DNA of 61,531 nt from Ichthyophonus hoferi (Eukaryota > Opisthokonta > Ichthyosporea > Ichthyophonida > Ichthyophonidae), in contig NAOQ01000013.1 in the NCBI GenBank assembly GCA_002751075.1, positions 115,717 to 177,247 on the forward strand. The letters are read 5' to 3'. Below, in pieces: positions 1 through 13,700 of the stretch. The translations under genes were made by a program, and so were the position numbers. Each line of letters starts with the position of its first letter. Within the stretch, counting starts at the first letter, position 1. Under the pieces are notes generated by a model, which was given only the letters and a program-made list of their open reading frames with translations, was not told the origin of the DNA and searched no databases.

Positions 1-689
1 TCAGATTAAACATTTTCATTTTACTCAGCCTTCATTTTGACCTATTTTTGATTGCTAGGACTACAATATAGTAGATGCTTATAGTTGGACAGCTTTTCAC
101 ACTACCATAATCAACAACAAAGTATACTACCAACACACACCAGTAATACACACCACTGCATGAAGGACTCAAAACTGTTCTTCAGGTTCATGGTGCTTCC
201 CATGCCCTAAACCTCAGCTCACTTGTCAGTTCCACGCCAACTTCCATATTAATCATACAACTGCAGAATACAGTCTCAACAAGAACAGTTTCAACTTCAG
301 GAAATACTTGACTCCCCAAAAGCCAGTCTTCCCATCTGGAAACATTAACATTGTAACATATGCCAATTTCTAACCAGCCCCGCCATTCTTTGCCACATTT
401 ACCACTCATGATATTCATTTGATCACTCCTCAAACCAATCATATAAATTTGGTGGTGATCAAATACAAGAAACTCTGCCATAACACTGGTGTATGCTTTA
501 GCTTTTAACAAACAATTTCTAATGGCACCTTTGACAATACTTCCAACACCAATAATTTTACAGGTTGAAGTTTCCCTATTGGCATTGGGTGTTCATGTCA
601 CATCTGCGTTCTTGTGATGCCTTCTATTTCTTTATCCCACTAGATCTGAAGTTGACCCTGGCTAATGGGATTTTTGTACATGTCACACA
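1..689. other. Intergenic sequence, no gene recognised
   Basis: AT-rich sequence. A 107-codon open frame on the minus strand (188-511) has no recognisable domain. The part next to 690 may belong to the upstream portion of the retroelement relic that follows, but I see no clear protease or gag motif. Confidence 0.5.
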
Positions 690-1665
690 TAACTAGTACT
701 ATAACTTTTTAGTTTTTGAATTGATGGTGTCAAGTGGCACACGATACTACATGATGTTATCTACATCTTGGACCTCCAACATAACCTGTTCACCATTACA
801 ACACTTCAGGGACAATAATGTGCCATGACTTTCAAAGACACTCAAGTTATCATTAATGATGGTGATGCTTCCCTGCTTAGAAAATTGTTTTGGTAGGGGG
901 ATATCTTCCTTCTTCAGGCCCAACTACTTCTTCATATGCACCAGTACACTCTTTCTGAGTATAGGACCTCCCATGCATCCATTACTCTTTATGATGATTT
1001 GAGCCCCATTATATACAAACCACCAATGATCTACTTAGCTCAAATGAGCTCTGTTAACCACTACCACTTGGTCAACTTAGTAGGACAGCTTCCTACCTTC
1101 ATTTCTCCAGTCAATATCTTAGTTATCAAGTGTATAGCCTGCAACTTGATGAAATTTAATGCCCCATGGCATTCATATGTTATGCATTGTTTTCTCAAGC
1201 ATCTCTGTAATGCCCTCAGGCCCAGGCTCTACAAGATTACTACTGCCAAGTGCATCAGCCTTTGTGATGCTTGTATGGCCAGAAAAATAAGTGCGAGCCT
1301 CTTTCTTTTACAGTGCTTACGTGCTACACAGCTATTCAAAATCGTGCATAGTAACATTATATGCTCCCGTCAAGTCTCCTTTAGGGGCTTTTACTGGTTT
1401 CTACTTTTAATCAACGACTTTATGGTCTATATTATTATGTACTGTATACGTCCAAAAGAGGATGCACCTTATTACTTCTATGTTTAGATGGAATCAGTCC
1501 ATGTCAAGCATGACCCTTTACACATCTCCACCCTTTATGTACACCAGGGCATCAAGTACATCAACTCAGACTTCTTCATACAGTTCTAGGCCTGGGTTAT
1601 TACATACTGGATGACATGCGAAGTTGACTCTGTACATGAGTCAACTCATACTATTAGAGAATCTG
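690..1665 (+). mobile_element. Ty1/copia LTR-retrotransposon relic (pre-integrase and integrase region)
   Basis: The conceptual translation matches the copia polyprotein in the right order. First comes a stretch with the DVIYILDLQHNL motif typical of the segment just before integrase (about 740-800). Next is a zinc-finger-like C-x2-C followed by K and P (about 1130-1160). Then comes integrase-core similarity with motifs such as VHSNI and FLLLINDF (about 1340-1480), and finally a block resembling the second catalytic region (about 1490-1600). Several breaks separate these blocks. No reverse transcriptase, RNase H, LTRs or target-site duplication are visible. It is an old, inactive fossil fragment. 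Family assignment rests on motif order and not on a database search. Confidence 0.7.
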
Positions 1666-4600
1666 ACGCATATGTAGCACTTTACCAAATCCACTAGTAG
1701 CTAAATATACTAGATTGTTATACCTCTGGCTTGTTAAATATGGCAGTATGGCAGCAAAGTTTCACTGTACTAGTTCAGCCTCATTACTAAAATCTAATCT
1801 TAGTACTATTTTAGTTTTCTTTCTAAGGACAGGAGTGTACGTATCTTCGTGATAATTGAATACTAACTCTCTTATCTTTATACTTAATTTAGCCTTTACT
1901 AGTGTATGAAAAATAGCCTTGACCAGATCAACAATAAAGCATTTTACTAAAACAATGAACTATACATATCTTGGTCCCAACCAATTATCAAAGGTTCAAG
2001 GATATAGGTTTGGGTAGTGAAGCGTTGGGTAATAATTCAAGCGTTGCTTCTTGCCAAATATAATTTTCCCTTGCTCCAACTCCAGCAAGCTCCCCATAAC
2101 CATAGTATTTTTTACTTAGAGTCAGTTTCAATGCCTTACTGCTTCCAGAATGATCCCTGCTCATATTCCATTACTTTTATTCAAATCATCCCAATAGCCA
2201 CAAACCTAATTCATTCTAATTTGAAAGGCCTCTCCATGGTTTTTGAAACTTTTGCCATTTGTTGCAAAACTTAATTGCTTAAGTGCTTAATTGCTTAGTT
2301 ACTTAATTGATCAAGTAATAAAAGTGCAGGTGGGCAAATTCAAAAAGTGTGCTATTTGCAATAAAGTGCGTGATTCATACACAAAACAAAAATACGAGTT
2401 GCTCTTAGAAGACAACAATGATGCCAACATTCTATTTTAAATTGGCAACAATTGCGTTTATTTTCTGTATTAATCAGAGATTAATGAGTGATAAGTACTA
2501 AAATTAACAATTAATCAAAACTTTAATTTTATGTAAGGTGAGCAATTTGAGGAATTAAAAATTACGTCAAATCACATCAAATTGGAGCAGGTCATGTCAC
2601 ACGAGGCTATAAACCTGATATTGTGGTTTAAAGTGTTGCATGCCCAATATAATAATTTTATATTACACTAAGATCTAATATAGGACCTGGCCGAATAAAA
2701 TAAATAACAATGTTAAAAATATGTATTAAATTCATGTGTAGACTATTAAGGGGCCACCTTGCTATGCCTAACAATGGTAGTCCAATTTTTAGCAGAGTGA
2801 CACTGCAGTTGAATATATCTCGATTAATATCAAAGGGGAAGTCGATTTTTTGACGACCGGAATATGGAAACGAACGCATACCAGGTATTATGATAAAATT
2901 ACAAATTACTACTAAACAATTGTTAAATGCCTGTAGATGGTCTAGAAAAGGGTTAGAAAACAAACTTCGTAACTGTCATGGCGATTATAAGGGTTTTATA
3001 AATATCGTGTATAACTATATTAACTTTTAAGTTTTCTTTACGTTGTTTTACGTTTGCCAACCTTTGATACAGCAGTCTGATACAGTGGCTAATACCTAAT
3101 CACCATGCCTATATATATATAGTGCAATTGGATAGTGCACATAGTGCTGCAGGAGTCTAGGAGTTATGCTAAATAAACTGGTAAAAGACACACCCAGGGT
3201 TTTCAGGGTCTCCACAATCTATACAACATAAACTATGGAGACACAAATTGTTAGTATTACGCAGACAAATGCTAAAAGTCAGTATTCAGAATGTACTACA
3301 TGTTCCCACTCGTAATCCACTACTAATTAAAAGATTCCACTTTATACATTAACGAAGACCATCACATCGTAATTTTATGAAATTTTAATAAACATATATC
3401 GAATGCTCCAAAATGGTACAGTCGGTAACAACCATATACACATCTCATCTAGCGCAATACCAAGCATGGTTATCAATAATTCCAAGGGGCTCACAATGCC
3501 ACGTAGGCTTTTGCGATGCCAATTTTTACACCAATATCAATATCAGATATTGAATAACCGAAAAATAAATAAATAAATCTCAAGTCATTTCTAACCCTAC
3601 AACTATATAATACATTTAGACTCGCTACCAAATATAAAGTAAGCCAATGATAAGCAGACCAGAAATTTTATAGTAGCATGATTGGCTTAAAAAAGATCCC
3701 GGTAGACTGGGTTATAAAATGCACTTCACCATACTCTTACAACTATGCACAAATAAGTAATATTATCGTAAAATAAACACACAAAGCCAGCTACTGTACA
3801 AATTGCTTTTTATTTTATTTTCCAAAGAGCATCTTTAAGCACCCGTATCCTTAAAAATTACCACACTTGAGCTGGTTATTTGAGTTGGTCAAGGTATATA
3901 TAGTAAAGCCTCAGAATAGACCCCAACGGCATTATAAATTAGGCATTACCCCCATATACATATCGTAGTTCACACAAATCACAAATAACTTATATGGCCC
4001 AGACATATTGACGCCAAGTTAATCCAAAACAAAAGAATGAGGCATACTTTTAACGCTTCCTGCATAGTAATGGGACTACAAGCCGTTTACAGTCTTCCCA
4101 TTAATGTCGCCTATACTACCGTTCTGTCCATATATATCAGGAAGATACAATTCCCAGTATATAGATGATAATTTATCCTAGTGCCCGGGTTTTCGATTTT
4201 AAATTATACAATGATTATGATGGAAGTACACAGATTGGGCAATCTGGGGGGTTGTTTATTATCTCTACCATAATCCACACAATCCTACAACCATCCCCGT
4301 TGATTTCTGCGCAGCTGCACCACTGGTTAACCACCCTTAGTAAGATTCTACATATCATTAATAGTCAACCTGAACTTTCAGTTTCACCTTACCTACTATA
4401 GTCAATGCCCTTTTCCCGATATCAAATAGACCGAGTCCTTTAGGCGATAGTCATTTGAGCAAAGCAATAAGCATAACAAAAAGTATGCATAATGTCAATA
4501 CTGAAGAAGAGGGATATGCCTGCAAATCTGCCATAAAGTATTTACAGCGATGAATCAACCTATATTTGCATAATATTACTAGCCGTTATTTCACAATCGC

Positions 4601-5951
4601 ATTTTGTGTTTTTCCAATGTGTTAGTCTCTACACTATGTTATTGATCATGAAAATGATGACTTAAAAATAGATCTAATAACTGGAAGGAAGAAAGAGATA
4701 AAGAATGCGTCAAAAGTTTGTGGTAAGCCATCCAAGCTACAAATATTGTAGCTTGTAGTTCCATTTATATGGATGGTAATTGTTGCTTTTCATTAACTTG
4801 GAAGAGGCAGTACAAGCATTTTTATAGAGCTATTATCTGTAGCTTTAATTGTTTACTTCATATCTTGTTCCTATACCTTATATCAATATTGACACTATTT
4901 TTCTAAGCCACATGTATATCTATACTTCTAGATAGCTTAATACGTTACTAATATATCCTATAGTGAATGCATAGGCATATAGAACCTGTAATTAGTATAT
5001 ATACATTCGCCGAAAACAAAGCGATTTATTAATAGCTTTTATTTTTAAGTTAAGCCAGTATATCAAAAAAAAAAAAAAGCCAAAATTGGAGTGCTTATTT
5101 CTTTTTCCAGCTATATTATATTTAAAATAACGCAAGAATGAAGGTAAGAGTTACTTAAAATGATCAGGTTAAAATAAAAAGTGTAAAAGGATCAAAATAA
5201 AATAGGAAGGCAATAGTTACAGACAGATAAATATAAAGAATACCAATAACGACTGCTTCTTTGGCCATTGTTAGTCTAGATATATGATCTGTAAGAGATA
5301 AAAAGGATACAGTTACAAGTTATCTTGATTATTTACATTCTCATTGCTTTGATTTCATACTGTTTACTGGAGTACCCTTACACATTCATTCATTATATAT
5401 ACTAAATAGACATGACCAGAACCCAGTAGCTTATTTACATTATACACACTAAACTTTCTGCATCTGTCGAAGTACTACAGTCTCACAAGCTACCAATCAA
5501 AAGCCCGCAATCTCATTCCGGGAATTAATAATAGTGTAGCAAAAAAAAAAAACATTACATTTTAATAGGTTTATAGTTAGCCAGCCTAGTATGTCCCTAT
5601 TCTTTTTCCCTGTCCACTTTTCGCTTGATTACACATTAACTCCTAAATATTAATATTAGATAGTCGACTTATAAACTCCATTTGGTATTAGGGGGTGTAC
5701 GGCTTTCTATATAGCTACTGAGATATAAACAAGATCGCCAAAGAAAAGCAAGGGCACTAAGAAATAAATAAAAATAAAGATATTAAATGAATGCAACGCA
5801 GATAGGATAGCAAAAGCATATAAGTTTCTTCCAAAAAAGACGTGAAAAAAACCTTCATACATACACACATCCTGATCTTAAAAAATCTAGCCCACCCAAA
5901 TATACCAACAAGCAAACATTCTCAATAAGGATAAATGAATGTTAAAACCGA
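1666..5951. other. Long AT-rich intergenic region
   Basis: About 4.3 kb without a convincing gene. Open frames at 2017-2274 (+), 2658-2963 (-) and 4165-4401 (+) lack recognisable domains, splice-supported extensions or coding-like composition. Short homopolymer A runs are present (for example near 5066 and 5540). Confidence 0.5.
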
Positions 5952-8194
5952 TCACTCGTTCTCGTCCGAAGTGCTATTGCTTTCCTGTGTCTCGGCAGGA
6001 TGCTCTATCCGTAGATCATCTCCCTCCTCATGGGGTAGTGTTTGGTTATGCTCTTCTTCTCCCAGATGGTCAGGCAATTGCCTTTCAAGATCATGAGCCT
6101 GTGGTGGTGAAGCGAGTCTTTGTACATGCTGAGAACGGTCACCCTGAGCAACAGGCCATAGAAGGTGCTGTGGTGATGGGGGTCCAGTACTCATGCGCCA
6201 CTGTGGGCCTTGGATTTGATTTTCATGTTGTTGTTGCTGAGCCTGCTCTGAATGGGAATCCTGCAATGCCTGTAGATTTACTATCATATCCTTCTCCCCT
6301 GGCTCCGTGTGGCTAGGGTGTCCTGTCATGTCTGGTCTGTTCCCTCCCACTGATGGGAAAGGTGAGTGTGAAGGGGGAGGAGGGAGAGGGCCACGTTGGG
6401 CCGATAGGGATACTGGAGGAGGCGGGGGAAGAGGGCCAGAAGAGAGACCACAGCCTGTATTGACACATGTTTGCACACTGCGAATATACGCCACTGTTTT
6501 TTCCAGTATCTCCCCGGGGCCCTTTCCTTGTGCCCCTGGAATAATACGCTCTAAGGACTTGAAGGTGCCGCCCATACTGGCCATACAGGCACAGCATCTA
6601 TAACATTTCTGTGAATTTGGGCCACACGAGGCTGCAAATCCTTTCACACCTCTGTTTACAGGTGAATAGGATTGGGGCAAAGGGGAGCTGACAGAGTGGG
6701 CATGCATATAGGCCTCGGAGTCCGGTAACATGTTGGGATTAGGCACCATAACCATCCCTGGGTGCCAAGGGAACCCTCTCTCTCCAAAATAGGCCGCACC
6801 ATGGCTGTATAGCAGAAAGGGGTTAGCGAGAAAGAAAGGTGTGATGGGTATGGCCCAACACAGATTTCTAGTTAAAGAGGGTTCTCCATCAGTAGTCGTT
6901 TGGTTTTTTATTTATTTCTAACTTGGTTATATCAAATCTCATATATCTATATATAACATACACGCAGTTAGTTTAATGTTATATGATCCTAATACAGAGA
7001 GGCATATATGGAATGGAGGATATTAGAGTGGAGAGCAGTGCACGATTAAATTATAATACATATCCATTAAGGTGTTAGAATAAGATAGTACAACATAAAA
7101 AAGACACTCAACACAATACTATTATATGTAAAACATAGGCCATAGGCAAATCCACATAACCAGTGGTAGGTTATATTAAGAAAAAGTAATATGGCAGCCT
7201 GCTATATTTTACAGAACAATACAGTAAAATCGTAAACTCCAAAAAAAAAAGTCATAGTTAGCGGGGAAGCCACTAGATAACATAAAAAAAACTCCAAAAC
7301 AAAAATGAGTTTTAAGTTGCAAATCCTCTTGATATCCACTCTCACACCACATACTATCATACGAATAGTCTAGTTACAAAACAGAAACCTCACCAACAGT
7401 ATTACCTAGGCATACCCCACATGGGTGGAGTTCCAGTGCTGTATGGCTGGGCTAGAGGACTGGGTCTACCCGTTATAGCTGAAGGGGTCTGCATAGCACA
7501 TTCTCTTCGCTGCTATAGTAAGGTGTGCTTTTTTAGCAACCACAAAAGGCTGCTTCTACTCACACGCACCTATATATATATATATAATGCCTATGGGCTG
7601 CTTTCCCACTTTTCTAGAGTCACTTACAACACTTGAAACAATAACTCTACAATAAACTAACCAAAAAAAGATTGTACAGCAGGAAGCTACAAAAGAATCC
7701 GTTTTATTTAATATCAGAGAATATGCTATACATCCAAAACTTCATAGATATATTTTTTTTTCAAAAATATTTTTGAAAAAAATATTTTTTTCAAATGAGG
7801 AATGGCAAGAGATAGCATATCACTTGGGGAGTGTAAAGGCGAAATTAGAAATTAGAAAAACAAAAACAATAACAAATAGGGACGCACTTACTTTATTAAC
7901 CTGCTGTTGTCTTTGTCGTCTGTTTTGAAACCAATACTGCACGGTTATCTCGTCCAAACCCATCTGTTCAGCTAGAGAAGCCCTTACTGCTAGTTCAGGC
8001 GTACGATTTTTCTGAAACACTGTTTCTAAGGCCAATAACTGGACATGAGTAAAGGAAGTACGTTTTCTCTTTATGGCTGACTTTTCCGCTGCTGGTGTGC
8101 TTAAACTACCTTGTGAACCTTCGCTTTGACGGTCTGTTTGCTCCTCGGAAAGCATTTCTAAACCGGGAGGGGCGGGAAACTCTTCCCTTGACAT
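5952..8194 (-). CDS. Homeodomain transcription factor with an HLH-like segment
   Basis: Three exons on the minus strand, 8194-7892, 7488-7406 and 6804-5952, join in phase (0, then 2) to give about 412 residues ending in TGA. Exon 1 encodes a homeodomain (about residues 42-99) with the third-helix signature WFQNRRQRQQQ. Exon 2 is Pro/Ser-rich. Exon 3 holds a cysteine cluster (residues about 189-202), then a segment at about 207-241 matching helix-loop-helix proteins (FKSLERIIPGAQGKG, then ILEKTVAYIRSVQ). After that come a Pro-rich region, a Gln-rich region and an acidic Ser-rich tail. Splice sites are GTAAGT/TATGCAG and GTAATA/TATACAG. It is presumably a nuclear DNA-binding regulator. The basic region normally preceding an HLH is missing. 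The alternative is two adjacent genes, with exon 3 having its own start at 6755, but the exact phase match favours one transcript. Confidence 0.75.
7755..7782. repeat. 28-bp perfect AT-rich palindrome in intron 1
   Basis: Centred between 7768 and 7769, with the core CAAAAATATTTTTG flanked by seven T on the left and seven A on the right. It can form a hairpin in intronic RNA. No function is assigned. Confidence 0.7.
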
Positions 8195-10590
8195 GTTTTA
8201 ATATTCGGTAATAGTGCGAGAAAAAGGAATAAATTAAATAAGATATGTCTGTAAGTATCATATGATATAAGCCAAGTGAAAGCTAATTAAAAACGGAGCG
8301 GATAATAATAATAAGCATACATAAACGATATAACTATATAACCATATACTACATACATATTATATTATATCATAACTAGAGTGCCCACTTTTAATCAGTG
8401 GCGATCGATATCTAACTGTAAATTGCCCGCCAAAAAGAATGACGCCCGGAACAGCTAAAATACACTGTGATAACCAGCCAATGGAAGAGCTGCTTAGAAT
8501 GAAATTATACTCTGCTGTGCTTAGCCAGTGAGGTGAAATATTGTATAGTAAAGAAGATTAAAGGCAGTGCATATATATATGTAAAGCTCGTATATTTTTT
8601 ATATTTGATAATCGAATATTGGGTTTGTGACGGTATTGATATGCGTTTCTTTAATGGACTAACAATACGATTGGGGGAAAAATGAATTTAAATAATATAG
8701 CGTTGCAGCAGGAGTATCCTTTATCTTTTGTAAACTCAAAATGCCTTAAATTGTGAGCTTTTACTGGCTAGGCATAATTGGTCAAATTAGAATTAGTGTC
8801 ATTATATGTTAAACTTAGCAGCCTGTGCTCAGTGGACTATCAAATGAGCACGTCCTTTTACAAAACCACATAAGAAAAACCAAGATTAATAATATTACAA
8901 CCATTCATTCATGGTGATTATAAATGATAAATAACTAAGCCTAATGGATTTTAATTATAAACGTTAAGCAGAGTCCAGAGATGGTTATTATCTAAAAATA
9001 AAAATATAATTAATTGACGTGACTCTAAGGTAATCATGTGTGATGGGGCCCAACCTACCAATCACTGGGCGATCTTAGTAACGTTTCCCACTTACCCTGT
9101 ACTTACAATAACTACTATTACTATTATAGGGAAGCTGTTAATTTGAACCTAGTTTAGTATTATGTCCATTTGATTGTTGTGAGATTAATAACCGTTAAAC
9201 ATCCCTTCTTGAGCCACTAAATATATTTATATTTGATAGGCACCAATAATTTTATAATAAGTAGTAAAGAAACAACCTTAGTGCAAGATATAGGAGCACC
9301 TTATTTTACAGTGAACCCTTTTGTTCTGGGAGAAACATTTAAATACCCGAAACTACGGTCCGATATAAAAAATTAAACAAGATTCCGCCAAAGGTATGAA
9401 ATAGTTTTTTGATAGTTTTTAGCTCATTAAATGTCATTATAATATGCGATCAGTCTAATCCATATCAATTGGTTTGTTATGCCAAAATAAAACAATTAAC
9501 CAATCGCTACAAAGAAAATCATCAAGTATGCGTAAAGCTCACTAACCAATAGGATTATTCCACGGGATGTCATATCCTAAATACAAGAATATCATAATCC
9601 TTAGGTTCTGTTCGGAAAAAAATTACATTTATTATTAGTTCAAAGAACGCACATATTATTCATTTTTTCTAATTTCAGCTCAATTATATTAAAAGATAAG
9701 TTTTTCGTACTAATTTTCAACGGCTATTTTAGAATTTTTATACTCTGTACAGCTTTTGGTAAAAATTTAAATCGCTCTAAAAATTTATTAGGGAATTTCT
9801 TAATTCGATCCAATTGGATCGTGATTTCATTGGTTACTTGTTCGTCACAACACAAACAACAACCAGGTGCATGTCATGCGATGCAAGCTTATGGTATAGC
9901 ATGGTAGGTCGGTTTGCCCTAAGACAATGGCGCAATGCGCTTTATATTTCTTATTTAAAAATTTGAAAGATTTTATCATTACTACTTTGGGATGGAAAAA
10001 GTGCTTAAAATTGCATATGTCAGACTATTGGTTTATAGGACTGCAGGATTGAGGTATTGACATGGAGTGTAAGTGTATATCACCTACTGCGCGCTATTAA
10101 TTTTGTTTACAGTATGTAAACCTTTCTTCAATTTAATGAAATTAGTGCAGTTGGCTAGGTCAGAACAATTACTAAAGAACTAGAGAGAGTACTTGACATT
10201 CTCAAATATATATTTTTTGGCAAAATCAAGTGTTTATTTGACCGAAACCTTGCATATTGATATTTGTAGAAGTATAGGTTACCCTTCCAAGCTACCAGAT
10301 AAGACATAAGTCGTTTATTAATCAGATTTTAAATACGATGTAGTCAGTCTGTTATTCCTGTTGAAAAGTAAACAGATTTGTGCTGAATAATCTGTATCTT
10401 TTTTTTCAGTATAATCATTATTGAACATATTTGTTGCTGATTGGTCTATCAGGCACCAATTTTAAGAAGACTTAGCTTAAATTCGTTAACTCTGACTCGC
10501 TCTACCTAATTTTCATTATCGCATATATAGATATATAGCCATTCGGCAAAACAACGTAACAGGTAAACAGACGCTAACATCATATTACTA

Positions 10591-10625
<35 letters not shown>

Positions 10626-10710
10626 ATATATGACAAGGATATGGCATTAAATTACTGGTAGATACATAGTCTAGTAACAACTAGAAAGAACAGAGGTAGC
10701 ATACGTAAAT
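8195..10710. other. Intergenic region between divergently transcribed genes
   Basis: About 2.5 kb of AT-rich sequence separating the homeodomain gene (-) from FDXR (+), so it holds both promoters. Several CCAAT/ATTGG pentamers occur (for example near 9480 and 9830). No ORF or RNA gene is recognised. Confidence 0.5.
10594..10623. repeat. (TA)n microsatellite upstream of FDXR
   Basis: An uninterrupted TA dinucleotide run about 90 bp upstream of the FDXR start codon. It could act as a low-melting promoter segment, but it is also a common type of simple repeat in this window. Confidence 0.85.
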
Positions 10711-13700
10711 ATGAAGTCAAGTATATCGAGACTTGCCCCTTGTAGTGGTATTATTTTAAAACAATCCTCCCGTTACTTCGCCACAAATGTCGTCCATCCC
10801 TTAAAGATATGTATAGTAGGGAGCGGACCTAGTGGTTTCTTCACTGCACAGAGACTATTACGGCGCAATCCTACTGTACTTATAGATCTTTTAGACCGTC
10901 TACCCGTACCGTTTGGCCTGGTACGGTTTGGTGTGGCGCCTGACCACCCCGAAGTTAAGGTGAGGATAGTACTTGGAATTAACTTGTTTATATACCTCCC
11001 TTTAGCCTTCTTATCTTTCTACAATTATTATACATTTATTAATATTAGTACTTCCATCTGTTAATAACTTTTTCCCGCTTTGTTGGTTTCTTTATCCAGT
11101 TAACTCTTTTCCGAACAGACACTTTCACAAGCTTTCTTTCTTTCTTTTGCTTTATACCTCTTTCATCACAAATTTAGTTAGCTCTTTTCCATTTTAGTCC
11201 GCCCTCCTACTATCCCTCCTGGCTATTCTTTCCTTTATTAATTTCTGCGCTTCACTACCATTTCTTCCTGTGTTCATTCTCTCAGCTCTATATAATATTT
11301 TCACTATATTTCCCATCTTGCACTTCTTTCTGAGGGATACTTTTTTTTATAACGATTCCATCTTTCTTTTATCCTCTTCCACGAATAATAATTCTTATCA
11401 CATTGTTCACGTCCTCCTCATTACCCTGTTTCTTTAAGTCAAAGTATATCCTAACTTTATTAAAGCGCTCACACACTTACATACGCTTTCTCATTCTCAC
11501 ATGCCTACTGTATCTACCTTTCATATTTTAGACCTGTTTATTTTTTTCTTTCTTCTCTCACTCATTTCTTTGGAATTTTTACTTTCTTTTTTTTTTTTAC
11601 TGTACTTTGTTTTGCGTGTCTATACTTACCCATCCAACCTAACCAAGGTATAGACCATAGTTAGATTCCTTCTTTCAAAACACTCTACTATGATAGCCTA
11701 CACTGGAGTATACAATTAAATTCAACTAAAATTTGTATTAATTAGGATTAATATTATAATCGAGCAAGTTGATGATTAATCTAAGACGCAATCACAATCA
11801 CTTATATATCACATAAGCTTTTAATACAGGTTGAGGAAATATGCATGATTATAGACGAATAGTTAGAGAACACATAAATATAAACATATATTTTCCCACA
11901 GAATGTGATTAATATATTTAACAAAGTTGCAGAAAGCAATAATGTACGTTTTCTTGGTAATGTAGACGTGGGAAAGGATATACGATTGGCTAGTTTGCGA
12001 AAAAAATATGCGGCCGTGGTACTAGCATATGGGGCTGACAAGGATAGGACTCTGGATATTGCTGGTCTGTATATATATATATGTGCTTATATGCACACTC
12101 ATGTTTATGTATATTTGTATAGCCTTCAGGATAAAACACATCTACTTGTCGCTATCTCTACATCTTTACCATATGGAGATTACCCATTAAGATAGACCCA
12201 ATTTTCTTCACTTCATTGCAGCTTTCTTTTCTTTTCATATCTACTCTAATATCATACTCTATCTTCTAAAATATCATACCATATTCACTATAATATCATA
12301 ATTTATCACATAGTCTCTCTGATAAACAGGATTCCATCTCTCTTCATATCCTTATATCTATCTAAAATTTTAACGCTCTTCTTTAAGACCGGCTGGATAT
12401 TTTTTTATTAATGTCTGCCTACCATTACAATGTATAGACTATTAATCCCTATAAAATACTAATGTGTTAATAGAATATGGGTAGAGAAATACACCCACTA
12501 CCAGTTATCAGAAAGGTTGCCTATTTAGCGAGAAATTTTCCCTCATACCCAGCAAACACAGTTAGAGTTACCAACCTCTAAATGAAGAGTAATCTAGTTA
12601 GACCGTCTTGGAATTATATATATATATGCCATCTATTTTATAAATTACTAGTGTCATTAACCAATTATATTATAATTTAAATTGTACGCTACTACTCCAT
12701 TAGTGTGATACGTTGCACACAAATTCTTTGTTAAAATGAATCATTCTACCCGAACGCAAATACTATTGATTATAGGATTACAATCGTGGTAAGCGTTACC
12801 TATAGTCTAAATCTATTACTATATGCTTTGCAATAAATAAAACGTTTACAATTGTGGAAGAATATATATAGTAGAGTATATGCTATTCTCATAATCCCTT
12901 CCCTTTCTTATTCCTATTCTATCCTTCTTTTTCATTGCTAGGTGAGAATTTAAATGGGGTGCATGCTGCACGCTCATTTGTTGGCTGGTATAATGGCCAC
13001 CCTGATCATAGTAACCTTCAACTCGATCTATCAGGTACAACCGCTATTATCATTGGTCAGGTTGGTAAACCCATTGCGATTGCAGAAATTGATTGGTGTC
13101 GGCGAGAAGGGGAGTTAGTGTAATTATTAATAATGAAATTGGCCATATACAGAAATGGCAATTCTAATCTACATGGTACTGTTATATTTTTACAGTCCAT
13201 CTGCATAGTGCCTATCTATCTCATATATATATGTAACCTTATTTATAGTGTAGGTGTAATTTGATGTAGCTAACGCTTGATTATACTTTGCATTATTGTT
13301 AGTGTAATGAAACTCAATAGCAGTTTTCTTTTTTTGGCAAATGATAAATAATTGGCAAATAATTATTACCGTTGGTGTTTCATTTAACTATTGTTCATAT
13401 TATTGAGTGTAGTAATCCACATGTTTTAGTTTTGGATATGAATGGCTCATTATCATGCATTATTCTTCTGAACTTGCCCGCGTGAATCTTCAAATGACTA
13501 TATATAGATAGCTAATAAGTATTCTTACTACTCACATTCATTCCACACATCCAGTTGCATAATTTTAACAATATATATTCAATTAATCCACTGGCAGAAA
13601 ACACATTTTATACTTCTAAAATCGATTTTAAATGAATGAACACTAATACAACAGTGGCTCTATATGGACGACAACAGGGTAATGTAGCTCTAGATTGTGC

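Noticed and set aside
936-1487. A 183-codon plus-strand ORF as a stand-alone host gene
   Set aside because: Its motifs fit the copia integrase region and coding similarity continues outside the ORF in other frames, so it is part of a retroelement relic.
2658-2963. A 101-codon minus-strand ORF
   Set aside because: No domain, no splice context and composition like the AT-rich surroundings.
6307-6603. Glycine/arginine-rich plus-strand ORF and a 94-codon minus ORF at 6313-6597
   Set aside because: They are shadows of the Pro-rich part of homeodomain gene exon 3, which is supported by phase and splice sites.
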